A DNA stretch of 52,993 bases from an uncultured Peptococcaceae bacterium (GTDB lineage: Bacteria > Bacillota > Limnochordia > Darwinibacteriales > Darwinibacteriaceae): NCBI GenBank assembly GCA_937988745.1, contig CALKAR010000083.1, positions 1 to 52,993 on the forward strand. Direction: 5' to 3'. This document shows, in pieces, positions 9,096 through 16,498 of this stretch. A program made the translations under genes and the position numbers. Under the pieces are notes generated by a model. That model saw nothing but the letters and a program-made list of their open reading frames with translations. It searched no databases and had not been told where the DNA came from. How positions within the stretch are numbered: the first letter of the stretch is position 1; the number at the start of each line of letters is the position of its first letter.

Positions 9096-9491
9096 ATGAA
9101 ATTTCCTAATCTCCGAAAAGGAGATCTTATTATCATCGTCGTATTAATAATTATTGGAGTTTCCATAATTACGTATACAAATTTCTTTGCTTCTGAGAAA
9201 ACACCTGGTACGACGGTGATTGTGGAAATCGATGGGGAAGTGGTTGCTCAGTTTCCCCTAAATGAAGACAGGCAAGGTATCAGGTTCGATACGCCCGATG
9301 GGTATAATATCCTTGAGATTGCAGACGGGCGTGCTCGTATTGCTGAGGCAGACTGCCCTGATAAGATTTGTGTCAATACCGGGTGGCGACAGCATGATGG
9401 GCAGCTGATCGTCTGCTTACCACACCGTTTAATTGTCAGAATCGTTGGCGATAATGGTATGGAAAGTGATCTTGACGGATTCACTTACTAA
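9096..9491 (+). CDS. NusG domain II-like (KOW-related) membrane-anchored protein
   Basis: 131 residues: one N-terminal membrane helix (about 12-32, IIIVVLIIIGVSIITY) followed by an extracytoplasmic beta domain with the signature ADCPDKICVNTG and ICLPHRL-like IVCLPHRLIVRI. This matches the NusG_II family of small Bacillota proteins. Function is unknown. ATG 9096 is preferred to earlier in-frame codons because GGAG (9085-9088) precedes it at 7 bases. It lies just upstream of the two-component system. Confidence 0.8.
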   Translation: MKFPNLRKGDLIIIVVLIIIGVSIITYTNFFASEKTPGTTVIVEIDGEVVAQFPLNEDRQGIRFDTPDGYNILEIADGRARIAEADCPDKICVNTGWRQHDGQLIVCLPHRLIVRIVGDNGMESDLDGFTY

Positions 9492-9510
9492 TTTGGATGG
9501 AGTTGATAAA

Positions 9511-10191
9511 ATGAGACAACGGATTCTCATCGTTGATGATGAAACCTCAATTCAAGAGTTAATAAAGTTCAACTTGGAACAGGCTGGCTTTGAGACTGAG
9601 ATTGCCAGCGATGGTATTGAAGCAATCGAGAAATTTGAAAGCTACAAGCCAGATCTGATTGTTCTCGACTTAATGCTGCCCGGCAAAGACGGCTATGATG
9701 TCTGCAAAGAAATCCGCCGGAACAGCAATGTGCCGATTATCATGCTTACCGCCAAAGAAACTGAACTTGAGCGTGTTCTCGGATTGGAACTCGGCGCCGA
9801 CGACTACATTACAAAACCCTTCAGTCCTCTTGAGCTGGTAGCCAGAATCAAGGCTGTACTGCGTCGGGCTAGCACTCAAGACGATCCAGAAGAGAACGAA
9901 TATCAAGTGGGTAACATCAACCTGCAGGTTGACACCAGAGAGGTTCGGGTTGATGGTAACTTGGTAGAACTTACTCGGAAAGAGTTTGACCTACTTCACA
10001 TCTTCATGAAGCATGTGAATAAGGTGCTCACCCGTGAAGTGCTTCTGCAGAAAGTTTGGGGCTACGAGTACGAAGGTGAGACTCGCACCGTTGACGTTCA
10101 CATCCGTCATCTCCGCCGTAAGCTTGGCCCTGAGGGTGAGACTCGTATCGAGACAATTCATGGTGTAGGGTATAAACTGAGGGGGAATTAA
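9511..10191 (+). CDS. OmpR/PhoB-family response regulator
   Basis: 226 residues. Receiver domain with the acidic pocket DDE (about 9-11), phospho-Asp in LIVLDLMLPGKDG (about 53) and Lys in YITKPFSP (about 104). The C-terminal winged helix holds LTRKEFDLLHIF and RTVDVHIRHLRRKLG. It most resembles PhoP/WalR regulators of Bacillota. An upstream in-frame start at 9433 would overlap the previous gene; ATG 9511 with GGATGGAG upstream is the expected start. The next gene, 3 bp on, is its likely kinase partner. Confidence 0.95.
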   Translation: MRQRILIVDDETSIQELIKFNLEQAGFETEIASDGIEAIEKFESYKPDLIVLDLMLPGKDGYDVCKEIRRNSNVPIIMLTAKETELERVLGLELGADDYITKPFSPLELVARIKAVLRRASTQDDPEENEYQVGNINLQVDTREVRVDGNLVELTRKEFDLLHIFMKHVNKVLTREVLLQKVWGYEYEGETRTVDVHIRHLRRKLGPEGETRIETIHGVGYKLRGN

Positions 10192-10194
10192 TCC

Positions 10195-11880
10195 TTGGGC
10201 AGGATCAGCTTTTCAAAGCCCTTACTCCTTAAGCTCACGAGTTTAGCATTGGTGGTAACCTTACTTTCAGTTGGGGTTACCACGTTTTTTGTAGTGCAAG
10301 TTGCACAAACCGCCCTGTATGATCGTATTCAGGCTAGTCTCACATCTGAAGCGGAGATAATCCGCCTATATCTAAACGAGGCGTCTCTGAGTGATTCTGA
10401 TCTGCAGCATAAGGTGGTGCAAATTGGGCAAGAAAGCGAGAGGTTTATCACTGTCATGAACGTCACTGGTGGGATTGTGGCCCGGTCTCACAGTGAAGAT
10501 GTACCACTCGCAGAGCAGGTGACAGTGACCATGCCCCTCGATGAGGCTCGTGTAATCCGCATCGGGATCAAAGAGGACAAGATCAGCAGTGCGGTGCGCG
10601 GCCTGATCCACGGTGCGCTATTGGTAGGGCTGCTCGTGGCCGCGGTATCTGTACTGTTTGCTTACTTCGTCAATCGGGCCATTGCTGGACCGATCGTTGA
10701 TCTTTTAGACGTGGTCCGTCGCTTGAAGCATCGGGAGTTTGGCCGGCGGGTATTAGTCCGCTCTGATGATGAAATTGGGCAGCTCGGCCGGGCTTTTAAC
10801 GAACTGTCTGAAACTCTGGAAGAGCTGTTTGATGCCATCAGTGACCGGGAGCGGAAGTTGGACGCGATCTTGTCTAGCATGAGTGACGGTGTACTTGCGG
10901 TAAACATGCAGCGCAAGGTTATTCTGGCAAATCGAGCAGTTGCTGATTTATTTAATATCGACGAGCAGTCGATTATTGGCAAGAACCAATTTGAAGCTAC
11001 GCGAAATACCGAACTCTCGAAGATTTTAGATGATACCATCGACTCTGGTGAACCGATCATTAAGGAAATTAAGGCCAGACCAGGCAGCCAGCGGACATTT
11101 GCCGTAACAAGCAGCCCGCTGACAAACCAGGATGGCTCGCCCTTGGGAGCTGTGGCGGTACTGCGTGACGTGACCAACCTCCGCCATCTCGAACAGATGC
11201 GCCAGGAGTTTGTTGCTAATGTGTCTCACGAGCTGCGCACCCCACTTACTTCTATCAAGGGATTTGTGGAAACACTGCTTGCTGGCAACCTTGACGACCA
11301 GGAGCTGACGAAGCGCTTCTTATCGATAATCAACGGAGAGACAGATCGCATGATTGCTCTCATTAATGACCTTCTGGACCTGTCTCGCATTGAAAGCGGC
11401 AGACAGCCGCTTAACCTCAGCCCTGTAGACCTGCATCAACTTTTCGAAGAAACCATCATGATTTTGCAGAACAAAGCTGATGCTAAGCAGATCACTGTGC
11501 GCAATCTTATTTATGATCCTGTTGAAGTCGAAGGAGATGCTAAGCTGCTGAAGCAGGTAGCGATTAACCTGCTGGACAACGCTATTAAGTATACTCCAGA
11601 GGGGGGCAGTGTCACTGTAGAGGCTGTGAAGAGCCCCGATGATGTAGAAGTTATTGTCAGTGATACTGGCGTCGGGATTCCTGCCCAGCATCTGGATCGG
11701 ATCTTCGAGCGTTTCTATAGAGTTGATAAAGGCCGGGCCCGTCACATGGGCGGTACCGGTTTAGGCTTGGCAATTGTCAAGCACATCGTAGATAAACACA
11801 AAGGGTCCATTTGTGCCGAAAGCCGTGTCGGCAAGGGCACCAAGATGCGCCTTACCCTTCGGCGCATCAACCGTGAATAA
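10195..11880 (+). CDS. Membrane sensor histidine kinase (PhoR/WalK-like)
   Basis: 561 residues: TM1 (about 11-33), extracytoplasmic sensor of about 100 residues, TM2 (138-160), HAMP (161-213), PAS (222-330), HisKA with phospho-His in VSHELRTPLTSIKG (H345), then HATPase with N (LLDNAIKYTP), G1 (SDTGVGIPAQ), F (FERFYRVDKGR) and G2 (GGTGLGLAIVKHI) boxes. TTG start at 10195 follows GGGGG by 9 bases. It should phosphorylate the upstream regulator; the layout fits PhoR, ResE or WalK, and the signal cannot be inferred. No YycH/YycI genes follow, which argues against a complete Wal operon here. Confidence 0.95.
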   Translation: MGRISFSKPLLLKLTSLALVVTLLSVGVTTFFVVQVAQTALYDRIQASLTSEAEIIRLYLNEASLSDSDLQHKVVQIGQESERFITVMNVTGGIVARSHSEDVPLAEQVTVTMPLDEARVIRIGIKEDKISSAVRGLIHGALLVGLLVAAVSVLFAYFVNRAIAGPIVDLLDVVRRLKHREFGRRVLVRSDDEIGQLGRAFNELSETLEELFDAISDRERKLDAILSSMSDGVLAVNMQRKVILANRAVADLFNIDEQSIIGKNQFEATRNTELSKILDDTIDSGEPIIKEIKARPGSQRTFAVTSSPLTNQDGSPLGAVAVLRDVTNLRHLEQMRQEFVANVSHELRTPLTSIKGFVETLLAGNLDDQELTKRFLSIINGETDRMIALINDLLDLSRIESGRQPLNLSPVDLHQLFEETIMILQNKADAKQITVRNLIYDPVEVEGDAKLLKQVAINLLDNAIKYTPEGGSVTVEAVKSPDDVEVIVSDTGVGIPAQHLDRIFERFYRVDKGRARHMGGTGLGLAIVKHIVDKHKGSICAESRVGKGTKMRLTLRRINRE

Positions 11881-11882
11881 TT

Positions 11883-11922
11883 GAAGCTCTCCTAGAAGGA
11901 ATCTAACTTCTAGGAGAGCTTC
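11883..11922 (+). terminator. Perfect 15-bp hairpin after the kinase gene
   Basis: GAAGCTCTCCTAGAA (11883-11897) and its exact complement (11908-11922) around a 10 nt loop. There is no real T run (CATTAC follows), so it may be a weak terminator, an RNA-stabilising or processing hairpin, or a terminator needing a factor. Confidence 0.55.
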
Positions 11923-11946
11923 ATTACAAGGTAAAGGGTGTTTTGA

Positions 11947-12846
11947 ATGGCATTGATTGCAGTTGTCGGAAGCATCAACATGGACTTGGTTGTAACTGCG
12001 GATCGTCTTCCCGGCACAGGAGAGACTATCACAGGAAAGGATCTGCAGTATCTGCCCGGCGGCAAGGGGGCAAACCAAGCCGCTGCTGCGGCTAAGCTTG
12101 GTGCAGAAGTACAGATGTTTGGCTGTGTGGGTGATGATGATCTTGGAAAGAGCCTTTTGGCAAACCTTGCTAATGTAGGTGTAGGAATCGCACACATTAA
12201 GATAGTACCAGGTGTTACTAGCGGAACAGCGCTGATTACCGTCGGCGGTGGCGATAACACTATTGTCGTGATTCCTGGTGCTAACGCACATGTTAATCGG
12301 GCCTACATAGATTCCATCAAAGAGGAGCTTCTCCAAGCCGATATAATCATGCTGCAGCACGAGATTCCCCAAGAAACAAATGAGTATGTCGCAGAGCTTG
12401 GGTACCAAAATGGAAAAACAGTAATCCTGGATCCGGGACCGGCCCGACCCATGTCGGAGCAGCTGTTGGACAGAGTCAGCTGCTTAACTCCCAACGAACA
12501 CGAAACAGCCGTGATATTTGGTACTGACGCGGACCTAGAGGAGCTGTTGAGGCAATATCCTGAGAAGTTAATCATAACTCAAGGGGACAAAGGTGTGAGC
12601 TTTTGTACAACAGACGGAGGACTACTGCATTTTCCCGCAGCAGATGTAGATGTGGTTGACACGACCGGTGCTGGTGATACTATGAGCGGCGCTCTGGCCT
12701 TTATGCTGTCCCGAGGCTACAGTCTTGCAGAAGCAGTGCGATTTGCTAACTACGCCGCTGCCTTTTCAGTAGAACGGTATGGAGCCCAGACTGGAATGCC
12801 AACCTATGAAGAAGTTCTTTCCAGATTCGCTGGAGAGCTAAGTTGA
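11947..12846 (+). CDS. rbsK: Ribokinase
   Basis: 299 residues, PfkB family. It has the N-terminal VVGSINMDLV, the GG motif LPGGKGANQAAAAAKLG, and the catalytic anion-hole and Asp segment DTTGAGDTMSGALAF near residue 240. It phosphorylates ribose at O5. ATG 11947 follows AAAGGGTG. It is followed by adenosine deaminase, so the pair could act in ribose and nucleoside salvage (inference). Confidence 0.93.
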   Translation: MALIAVVGSINMDLVVTADRLPGTGETITGKDLQYLPGGKGANQAAAAAKLGAEVQMFGCVGDDDLGKSLLANLANVGVGIAHIKIVPGVTSGTALITVGGGDNTIVVIPGANAHVNRAYIDSIKEELLQADIIMLQHEIPQETNEYVAELGYQNGKTVILDPGPARPMSEQLLDRVSCLTPNEHETAVIFGTDADLEELLRQYPEKLIITQGDKGVSFCTTDGGLLHFPAADVDVVDTTGAGDTMSGALAFMLSRGYSLAEAVRFANYAAAFSVERYGAQTGMPTYEEVLSRFAGELS

Positions 12847-12921
12847 TATTTTATTGACAATGGAGGAATTTTGGGATAAGGGTGGAATTACCAACGAAAC
12901 TTTGCGCGGAGGAGATTCTGT

Positions 12922-13947
12922 GTGACCGAACGGTTTATCACCCAGATGCCCAAGATCGACCTGCACTGTCATTTAGATGGTTCACTGCCGCCAGCTACTA
13001 TACGTGTGCTGGCCGAACGAGCGGGAATTGATCTTCCCGACGATCCGCAGAGGCTGAATGTAATGCTCACTGCTCCAGAAGACTGTAGAAGTTTGGTAGA
13101 ATACTTAACTCGCTTTGAACTGCCAGTAGCCTGCCTGCAGACCGCAGAAAACCTTTACACCGCTGCCCGTGACTTGGCTGCTGAGGCTGCGCGTGAAAAC
13201 GTCATTTATCTAGAAGTGCGCTTTGCTCCACTACTGTCAGTCAACGAACAGCTTTCCGCAGAGGCAGTGGTGAGGAGTGTTTTAGAGGGCTTGGAAGAGG
13301 GCAGGCGCAGCTTTGGGGTCAACTACGGATTAATTCTCTGTGCCATGCGTCAACATCCTTATGAAATAAACGAGCAGCTCCTACCGCTCGCGGAAAAGTA
13401 CCTAGGTTTTGGTGTTGTGGCGATGGATTTAGCAGGAGATGAAAAGGGGTATTCTGCCTACAAACACCGCCAGCTTTTTGAAGAAGTCTCACGCCGAGGA
13501 ATACCCTACACGATCCATGCTGGCGAAGCTGATGGTCCAGAAAGTATTTGGGCGGCCATAGAGTTGGGCACGAGACGTATAGGGCACGGGATTTCTGCCA
13601 AAGATGATCCTGGGCTGATGAAATACTGTGCTGAGAAGGGGATTGGATTTGAGCTCTGCCCTGTCAGCAATCTGCAGACTAAGGCGGCTCAAGATTGGGA
13701 CGACTATCCATTCAGGCTGTTTTTGGATAACGGAATGATTATCACGGTTAACACAGACAACCGCACGGTGTCGGATACAAACCTTACTCGGGAGTTCACA
13801 GAACTTCAGACGCATTGTGCCCTCACCACAGCTGAAATTGAGCACCTTTTCCGCAATTCGGTTGCGATTTCCTTTGCCGATGTTCAGCTGAAACAAGAGT
13901 TAAACGAGGCTTTCGATGCTTTCCAAAGAGAGTATTTATCTGCCTAG
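12922..13947 (+). CDS. add: Adenosine deaminase
   Basis: 341 residues, amidohydrolase fold. Zinc ligands are in KIDLHCHLDGSL, HAGEADGP and VNTDNRTVSDT; the catalytic glutamate is in the HAGE motif, and RRIGHGI, ELCPVSNLQT are also present. The NTDN form replaces the NTDDP of mammalian-type enzymes, as in several bacterial adenosine or adenine deaminases, so exact substrate is less certain. GTG 12922 lies about 8 bases after GGAGGAG. A weak promoter (TTGACA at 12854, 17 bp, TAAGGG) may exist in the 75 bp gap. Confidence 0.88.
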   Translation: MTERFITQMPKIDLHCHLDGSLPPATIRVLAERAGIDLPDDPQRLNVMLTAPEDCRSLVEYLTRFELPVACLQTAENLYTAARDLAAEAARENVIYLEVRFAPLLSVNEQLSAEAVVRSVLEGLEEGRRSFGVNYGLILCAMRQHPYEINEQLLPLAEKYLGFGVVAMDLAGDEKGYSAYKHRQLFEEVSRRGIPYTIHAGEADGPESIWAAIELGTRRIGHGISAKDDPGLMKYCAEKGIGFELCPVSNLQTKAAQDWDDYPFRLFLDNGMIITVNTDNRTVSDTNLTREFTELQTHCALTTAEIEHLFRNSVAISFADVQLKQELNEAFDAFQREYLSA

Positions 13948-13976
13948 ATTTGACACAATCAGAGCACGATCCTGGC

Positions 13977-14005
13977 TTGACAGATCCTATTTACAATGAT
14001 ATACT
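13977..14005 (+). promoter_or_regulatory. Promoter of tRNA-Ser(GCU)
   Basis: Consensus TTGACA (13977-13982), 17 bp, TATACT (14000-14005). Confidence 0.88.
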
Positions 14006-14027
14006 ATCATTCGTTAGTGAAGTCTTT

Positions 14028-14117
14028 GGAAGGGTGCTTGAGTGGCCGAAAAGAGCCGCCTGCTAAGCGGTTGAGGGTTAACGCCCTCCGAGGGTTCGAA
14101 TCCCTCCCCTTCCGCCA
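14028..14117 (+). tRNA. tRNA-Ser (anticodon GCT)
   Basis: 90 nt including encoded CCA. Acceptor GGAAGGG/CCCTTCC, discriminator G, anticodon loop CTGCTAA, long variable arm (GAGGGTTAACGCCCTC) and GGTTCGAATCC T-arm. It shares acceptor and T-arm features with tRNA-Ser(UGA) 5 kb upstream. Confidence 0.97.
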
Positions 14118-14284
14118 TTTTGAACCTTGTCATCTCGGGTTTTTTTTAAGTCTTCTCCGTCTAGGACGCCGTAAGGCCCTGCCATTTTGGTGTCTCGTAC
14201 TGAGATGTAGGTACCGTAAAATGGTTTAGTTGAACCATGAGAAGCCCTTTTTAAAGCTTTGCGCTGCTTGTGATAGTCGCTCAT
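14078..14284 (-). CDS. Possible small protein, antisense end inside tRNA-Ser
   Basis: Minus-strand ATG at 14284 is preceded by an AGGAGGG ribosome binding site at 7 bases spacing, and opens a 68-codon basic ORF starting MSDYHKQRKALKRASHGS. The last part is the antisense of the tRNA (GGRGGIRTLGGR), a classic false-ORF ending. I do not recognise it. The ribosome binding site and open frame make a small protein possible; the overlap with the tRNA and lack of a clear promoter argue against it. Confidence 0.35.
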   Translation of the reverse strand: MSDYHKQRKALKRASHGSTKPFYGTYISVRDTKMAGPYGVLDGEDLKKTRDDKVQNGGRGGIRTLGGR

Positions 14285-14322
14285 GATATCCCTCCTGGGA
14301 ATAGCTTGCTCAAAGCTTTCGG

Positions 14323-14351
14323 TTGACAAACCCGAGATTGTTTGGTAAGAT
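14323..14351 (+). promoter_or_regulatory. Promoter of tRNA-Arg(ACG)
   Basis: TTGACA (14323-14328), 17 bp, TAAGAT (14346-14351), 19 bp before the tRNA. Confidence 0.85.
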
Positions 14352-14370
14352 AGACTTTGTCACAAGACAT

Positions 14371-14447
14371 GCGCCCGTAGCTCAGCTGGATAGAGTGTCT
14401 GACTACGAATCAGAAGGTCTCAGGTTCGAATCCTGACGGGCGCGCCA
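14371..14447 (+). tRNA. tRNA-Arg (anticodon ACG)
   Basis: 77 nt with encoded CCA. Acceptor GCGCCCG pairs with CGGGCGC, discriminator G, anticodon loop CTACGAA, T-arm GGTTCGAATCC. The A34 is normally deaminated to inosine to read CGN codons. Confidence 0.97.
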
Positions 14448-14463
14448 CTTACGAATACGATTT

Positions 14464-14488
14464 GACCGCCAATTCGGCGGTCTTTTTT
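14464..14488 (+). terminator. Terminator after tRNA-Arg(ACG)
   Basis: GACCGCC, loop AATTC, GGCGGTC, then TTTTTT. A textbook intrinsic terminator. Confidence 0.93.
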
Positions 14489-14575
14489 GTTTTGGGTCTC
14501 GCTCTTGGCCGATGGACTGTGCTAAGCTATTGAGTAAGAGCTGTGCAGTAATAAATATATGAGGGGCGAAATGTT

Positions 14576-15586
14576 GTGGAAAGAGAAATAGAGCTGCAGT
14601 TTTCCCATGCGGTACTATCTGAAGCAGCCCAACGCTTTGGCATGTCCACTGACTCACTGAAGCTCTTGGGTGGCTTCGAAAATTATGTATACGAGGGCAA
14701 AATCGATGGCGTAAGTCATGTTCTTAGACTGACCCACAGCTCGCATCGAAGCACCAACATGGTTCTTGGAGAGATTGAGTGGATCAACTATCTTGCAGAA
14801 AATGGCGTAAGTGTGGCCCAGGCTATTCGTTCAACCTCTGGAAAGTTGGCGGAGGAAGTACATATAGGTGAAGACTATTTTGTTGCTAGTGTGTTCCAGA
14901 AAGCAAAAGGCAGATTATTGGTTCGTACGAATCCCGCAGAACCCACTCGGGAAATAATCACTGAGTGGGGAAAGACTATTGGAAAGATGCATAGGTTAAC
15001 CAAACGCTTCGAGCCATCCGAAGAAAGGTTTAGAAGGCATCATTGGTTTGAGGATGATTTGATGTGCTTTGAGAAGTACCTTCCTAAAGAGGACAAGCAC
15101 ATTATCGATATCGGCTACTCGCTGTTAGAATACGCCAAGAACTTGCCGCAATCTCAGGACAATTACGGTTTAATTCACACTGATGTTCATTCAGGCAACT
15201 TTTTCATCTACGAAGGAAAGCTAACCGTCTTCGATTTTGATGATAGCTCTTACCAGTGGTTCGCAAGTGATATTGCTATTGCCTTGTATTACACGATCTT
15301 GTGGAAGTGTAGTGGCCAAGAGCATAGGGAAAAAGACGACTATGCCAAGGAATTTCTAGAAAACTTCATGATCGGTTACTGCGCGGAGAACAGGCTTGAA
15401 GACTTCTGGCTGAACGAACTCCCCTTTTTCCTGAGGCTCCGAGATATAACTTTGTACACCGTTCTGCATCAGAAGTTTGATAAGAACAATCTGCTGCGAT
15501 ACGCAAGACTGCTTGATGAAATCAGAACACGAATTGAACGAGAAGTTCCGATTGTATTCCTTGAGCCACACGGTCCTAGGTCTTGA
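14576..15586 (+). CDS. Phosphotransferase of the APH/choline-kinase fold
   Basis: 336 residues. The kinase-like fold is shown by the glycine-rich LLGGFENYVYEG, the catalytic loop LIHTDVHSGNFF (HxDxxxxN) and the metal-binding VFDFDDS. The family phosphorylates aminoglycosides, choline, homoserine, fructosamine and others; the NYVYEG start and FDFDD resemble the spore-coat/CotS and choline-kinase-like branch of Bacillota. Substrate unknown, and a resistance role should not be assumed. GTG 14576 follows GAGGGG by about 8 bases. Confidence 0.85.
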   Translation: MEREIELQFSHAVLSEAAQRFGMSTDSLKLLGGFENYVYEGKIDGVSHVLRLTHSSHRSTNMVLGEIEWINYLAENGVSVAQAIRSTSGKLAEEVHIGEDYFVASVFQKAKGRLLVRTNPAEPTREIITEWGKTIGKMHRLTKRFEPSEERFRRHHWFEDDLMCFEKYLPKEDKHIIDIGYSLLEYAKNLPQSQDNYGLIHTDVHSGNFFIYEGKLTVFDFDDSSYQWFASDIAIALYYTILWKCSGQEHREKDDYAKEFLENFMIGYCAENRLEDFWLNELPFFLRLRDITLYTVLHQKFDKNNLLRYARLLDEIRTRIEREVPIVFLEPHGPRS

Positions 15587-15629
15587 TAGGTCATAATCTG
15601 AAGGTATGGGTGGTAGGGGAGGCGAGATT

Positions 15630-16223
15630 ATGAGGAACAAGCGGGTTACAACTAAGGCCATGTATGATTATAACAGTGACACTGATACATACCACGTTAA
15701 TATCCGGGTGGCCAATTACAACGAGCTTTTCAACAAGTGGGATTTCTCCCCCTATCACGAAAAGGACCTCGAACCAGAACTAGCTGATTACCTGGAAAGC
15801 TGTTTTAGGGAACTTCCCGCTGGATCTAATGTCGTTGTGTCTTTTCATTTGCCCCAGGCTGTCAGCAACCCAGATTTGGAGAAGCAGTTCACGCGGAGCA
15901 TTTATTATCATCTTAGTTACCGCAGATCACGATTAGAGCTGAAGAAACGCGCTGTCTGGCGAGACACGATGCGGTATACCGGCTTTGGCATTGCCTTTGT
16001 GGTCTTTGCCCAGGCACTGCCTAAGATGTTGGACGCTTTTCTGCTTGGCACTATTCTCTCAGAAGGGCTATTCATTGGTGGATGGGTATTATTGTGGGAA
16101 GCCTTTTCCCAGATTTTTTTCCGAAGCAGGCAGTTGAAAAGAGAACGGGAATTAAATCAGCGCCTGCAGGACGCAACATATAGATTCGTTTATGAAGACA
16201 GACTTCCAGACTCGAATCTCTGA
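15630..16223 (+). CDS. Membrane protein of unknown function
   Basis: 197 residues. N-terminal cytoplasmic domain of about 115 residues (VNIRVANYNELFNKWDFSPY; LPAGSNVVVSFHLP), then two closely spaced hydrophobic segments (about 125-165) and a charged tail. I do not recognise the family with certainty. ATG 15630 is chosen over 15606 because AGGGGAGG (15615-15622) precedes it at 7 bases. It follows the kinase gene by 43 bp, and its stop lies inside the terminator stem. Confidence 0.7.
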   Translation: MRNKRVTTKAMYDYNSDTDTYHVNIRVANYNELFNKWDFSPYHEKDLEPELADYLESCFRELPAGSNVVVSFHLPQAVSNPDLEKQFTRSIYYHLSYRRSRLELKKRAVWRDTMRYTGFGIAFVVFAQALPKMLDAFLLGTILSEGLFIGGWVLLWEAFSQIFFRSRQLKRERELNQRLQDATYRFVYEDRLPDSNL

Positions 16224-16248
16224 CCGCTGACTAGAGCGGTCTTTTTTT
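16222..16248 (+). terminator. Terminator overlapping the stop codon
   Basis: GACCGCT, six-base loop, AGCGGTC, then seven Ts. The stem begins within the TGA stop of the preceding gene. Confidence 0.93.
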
Positions 16249-16287
16249 GTGCGGCTGGATTTAACAACAAATACATTAAAATGCGCT

Positions 16288-16302
16288 AACCGGTTGACAT
16301 AT
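16288..16302. promoter_or_regulatory. Operator copy 1 overlapping the -35
   Basis: AACCGGTTGACATAT is identical to 15 bases of the downstream palindrome. The TTGACA of the -35 is part of it, so a bound repressor would block RNA polymerase. The centre is between 16291 and 16292. Confidence 0.75.
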
Positions 16303-16323
16303 ATTCGAGAATAGTGATACAAT
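16294..16323 (+). promoter_or_regulatory. Promoter of the secreted esterase gene
   Basis: TTGACA (16294-16299), 18 bp, TACAAT (16318-16323). Transcript start near 16330 would give an untranslated leader of about 170 nt in which I see no known riboswitch. Confidence 0.8.
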
Positions 16324-16334
16324 AATACCAAAAC

Positions 16335-16352
16335 ATGTCAACCGGTTGACAT
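16335..16352. promoter_or_regulatory. Operator copy 2, perfect 18-bp palindrome
   Basis: ATGTCAACCGGTTGACAT is a perfect inverted repeat centred on CCGG, just downstream of the expected transcript start. Its AACCGGTT core with a central CG resembles operators of LacI-family sugar repressors (inference). Its centre (16343/16344) is exactly 52 bp from that of copy 1. No LacI-type regulator gene is in this window. Confidence 0.8.
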
Positions 16353-16498
16353 ATGTTGTTAGGGTGGTATTTGTACATTGAAACTGCAAAAAAGGAGGGG
16401 TGTTCAGGAATTTGGTGTGATGGTGAGCTTGAACCTTATTGGCTGAGTTCTTAGTGTCTCTATGAACTGAGCTTTACAGACAGAGGAGGTAAGACACA

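Noticed and set aside
8791..9166. Two minus-strand frames with endings such as GGRGGIRTHGG
   Set aside because: These are antisense reads of tRNA-Ser(UGA), a known false-ORF pattern, with no separate coding support.
13996..14229. Plus-strand frame across tRNA-Ser(GCU)
   Set aside because: It runs through the tRNA gene and shows no protein-like pattern.
14403..14657. Minus-strand frame ending RARQDSNLRPSDS
   Set aside because: Antisense of tRNA-Arg(ACG), the same artefact; no ribosome binding site of note.
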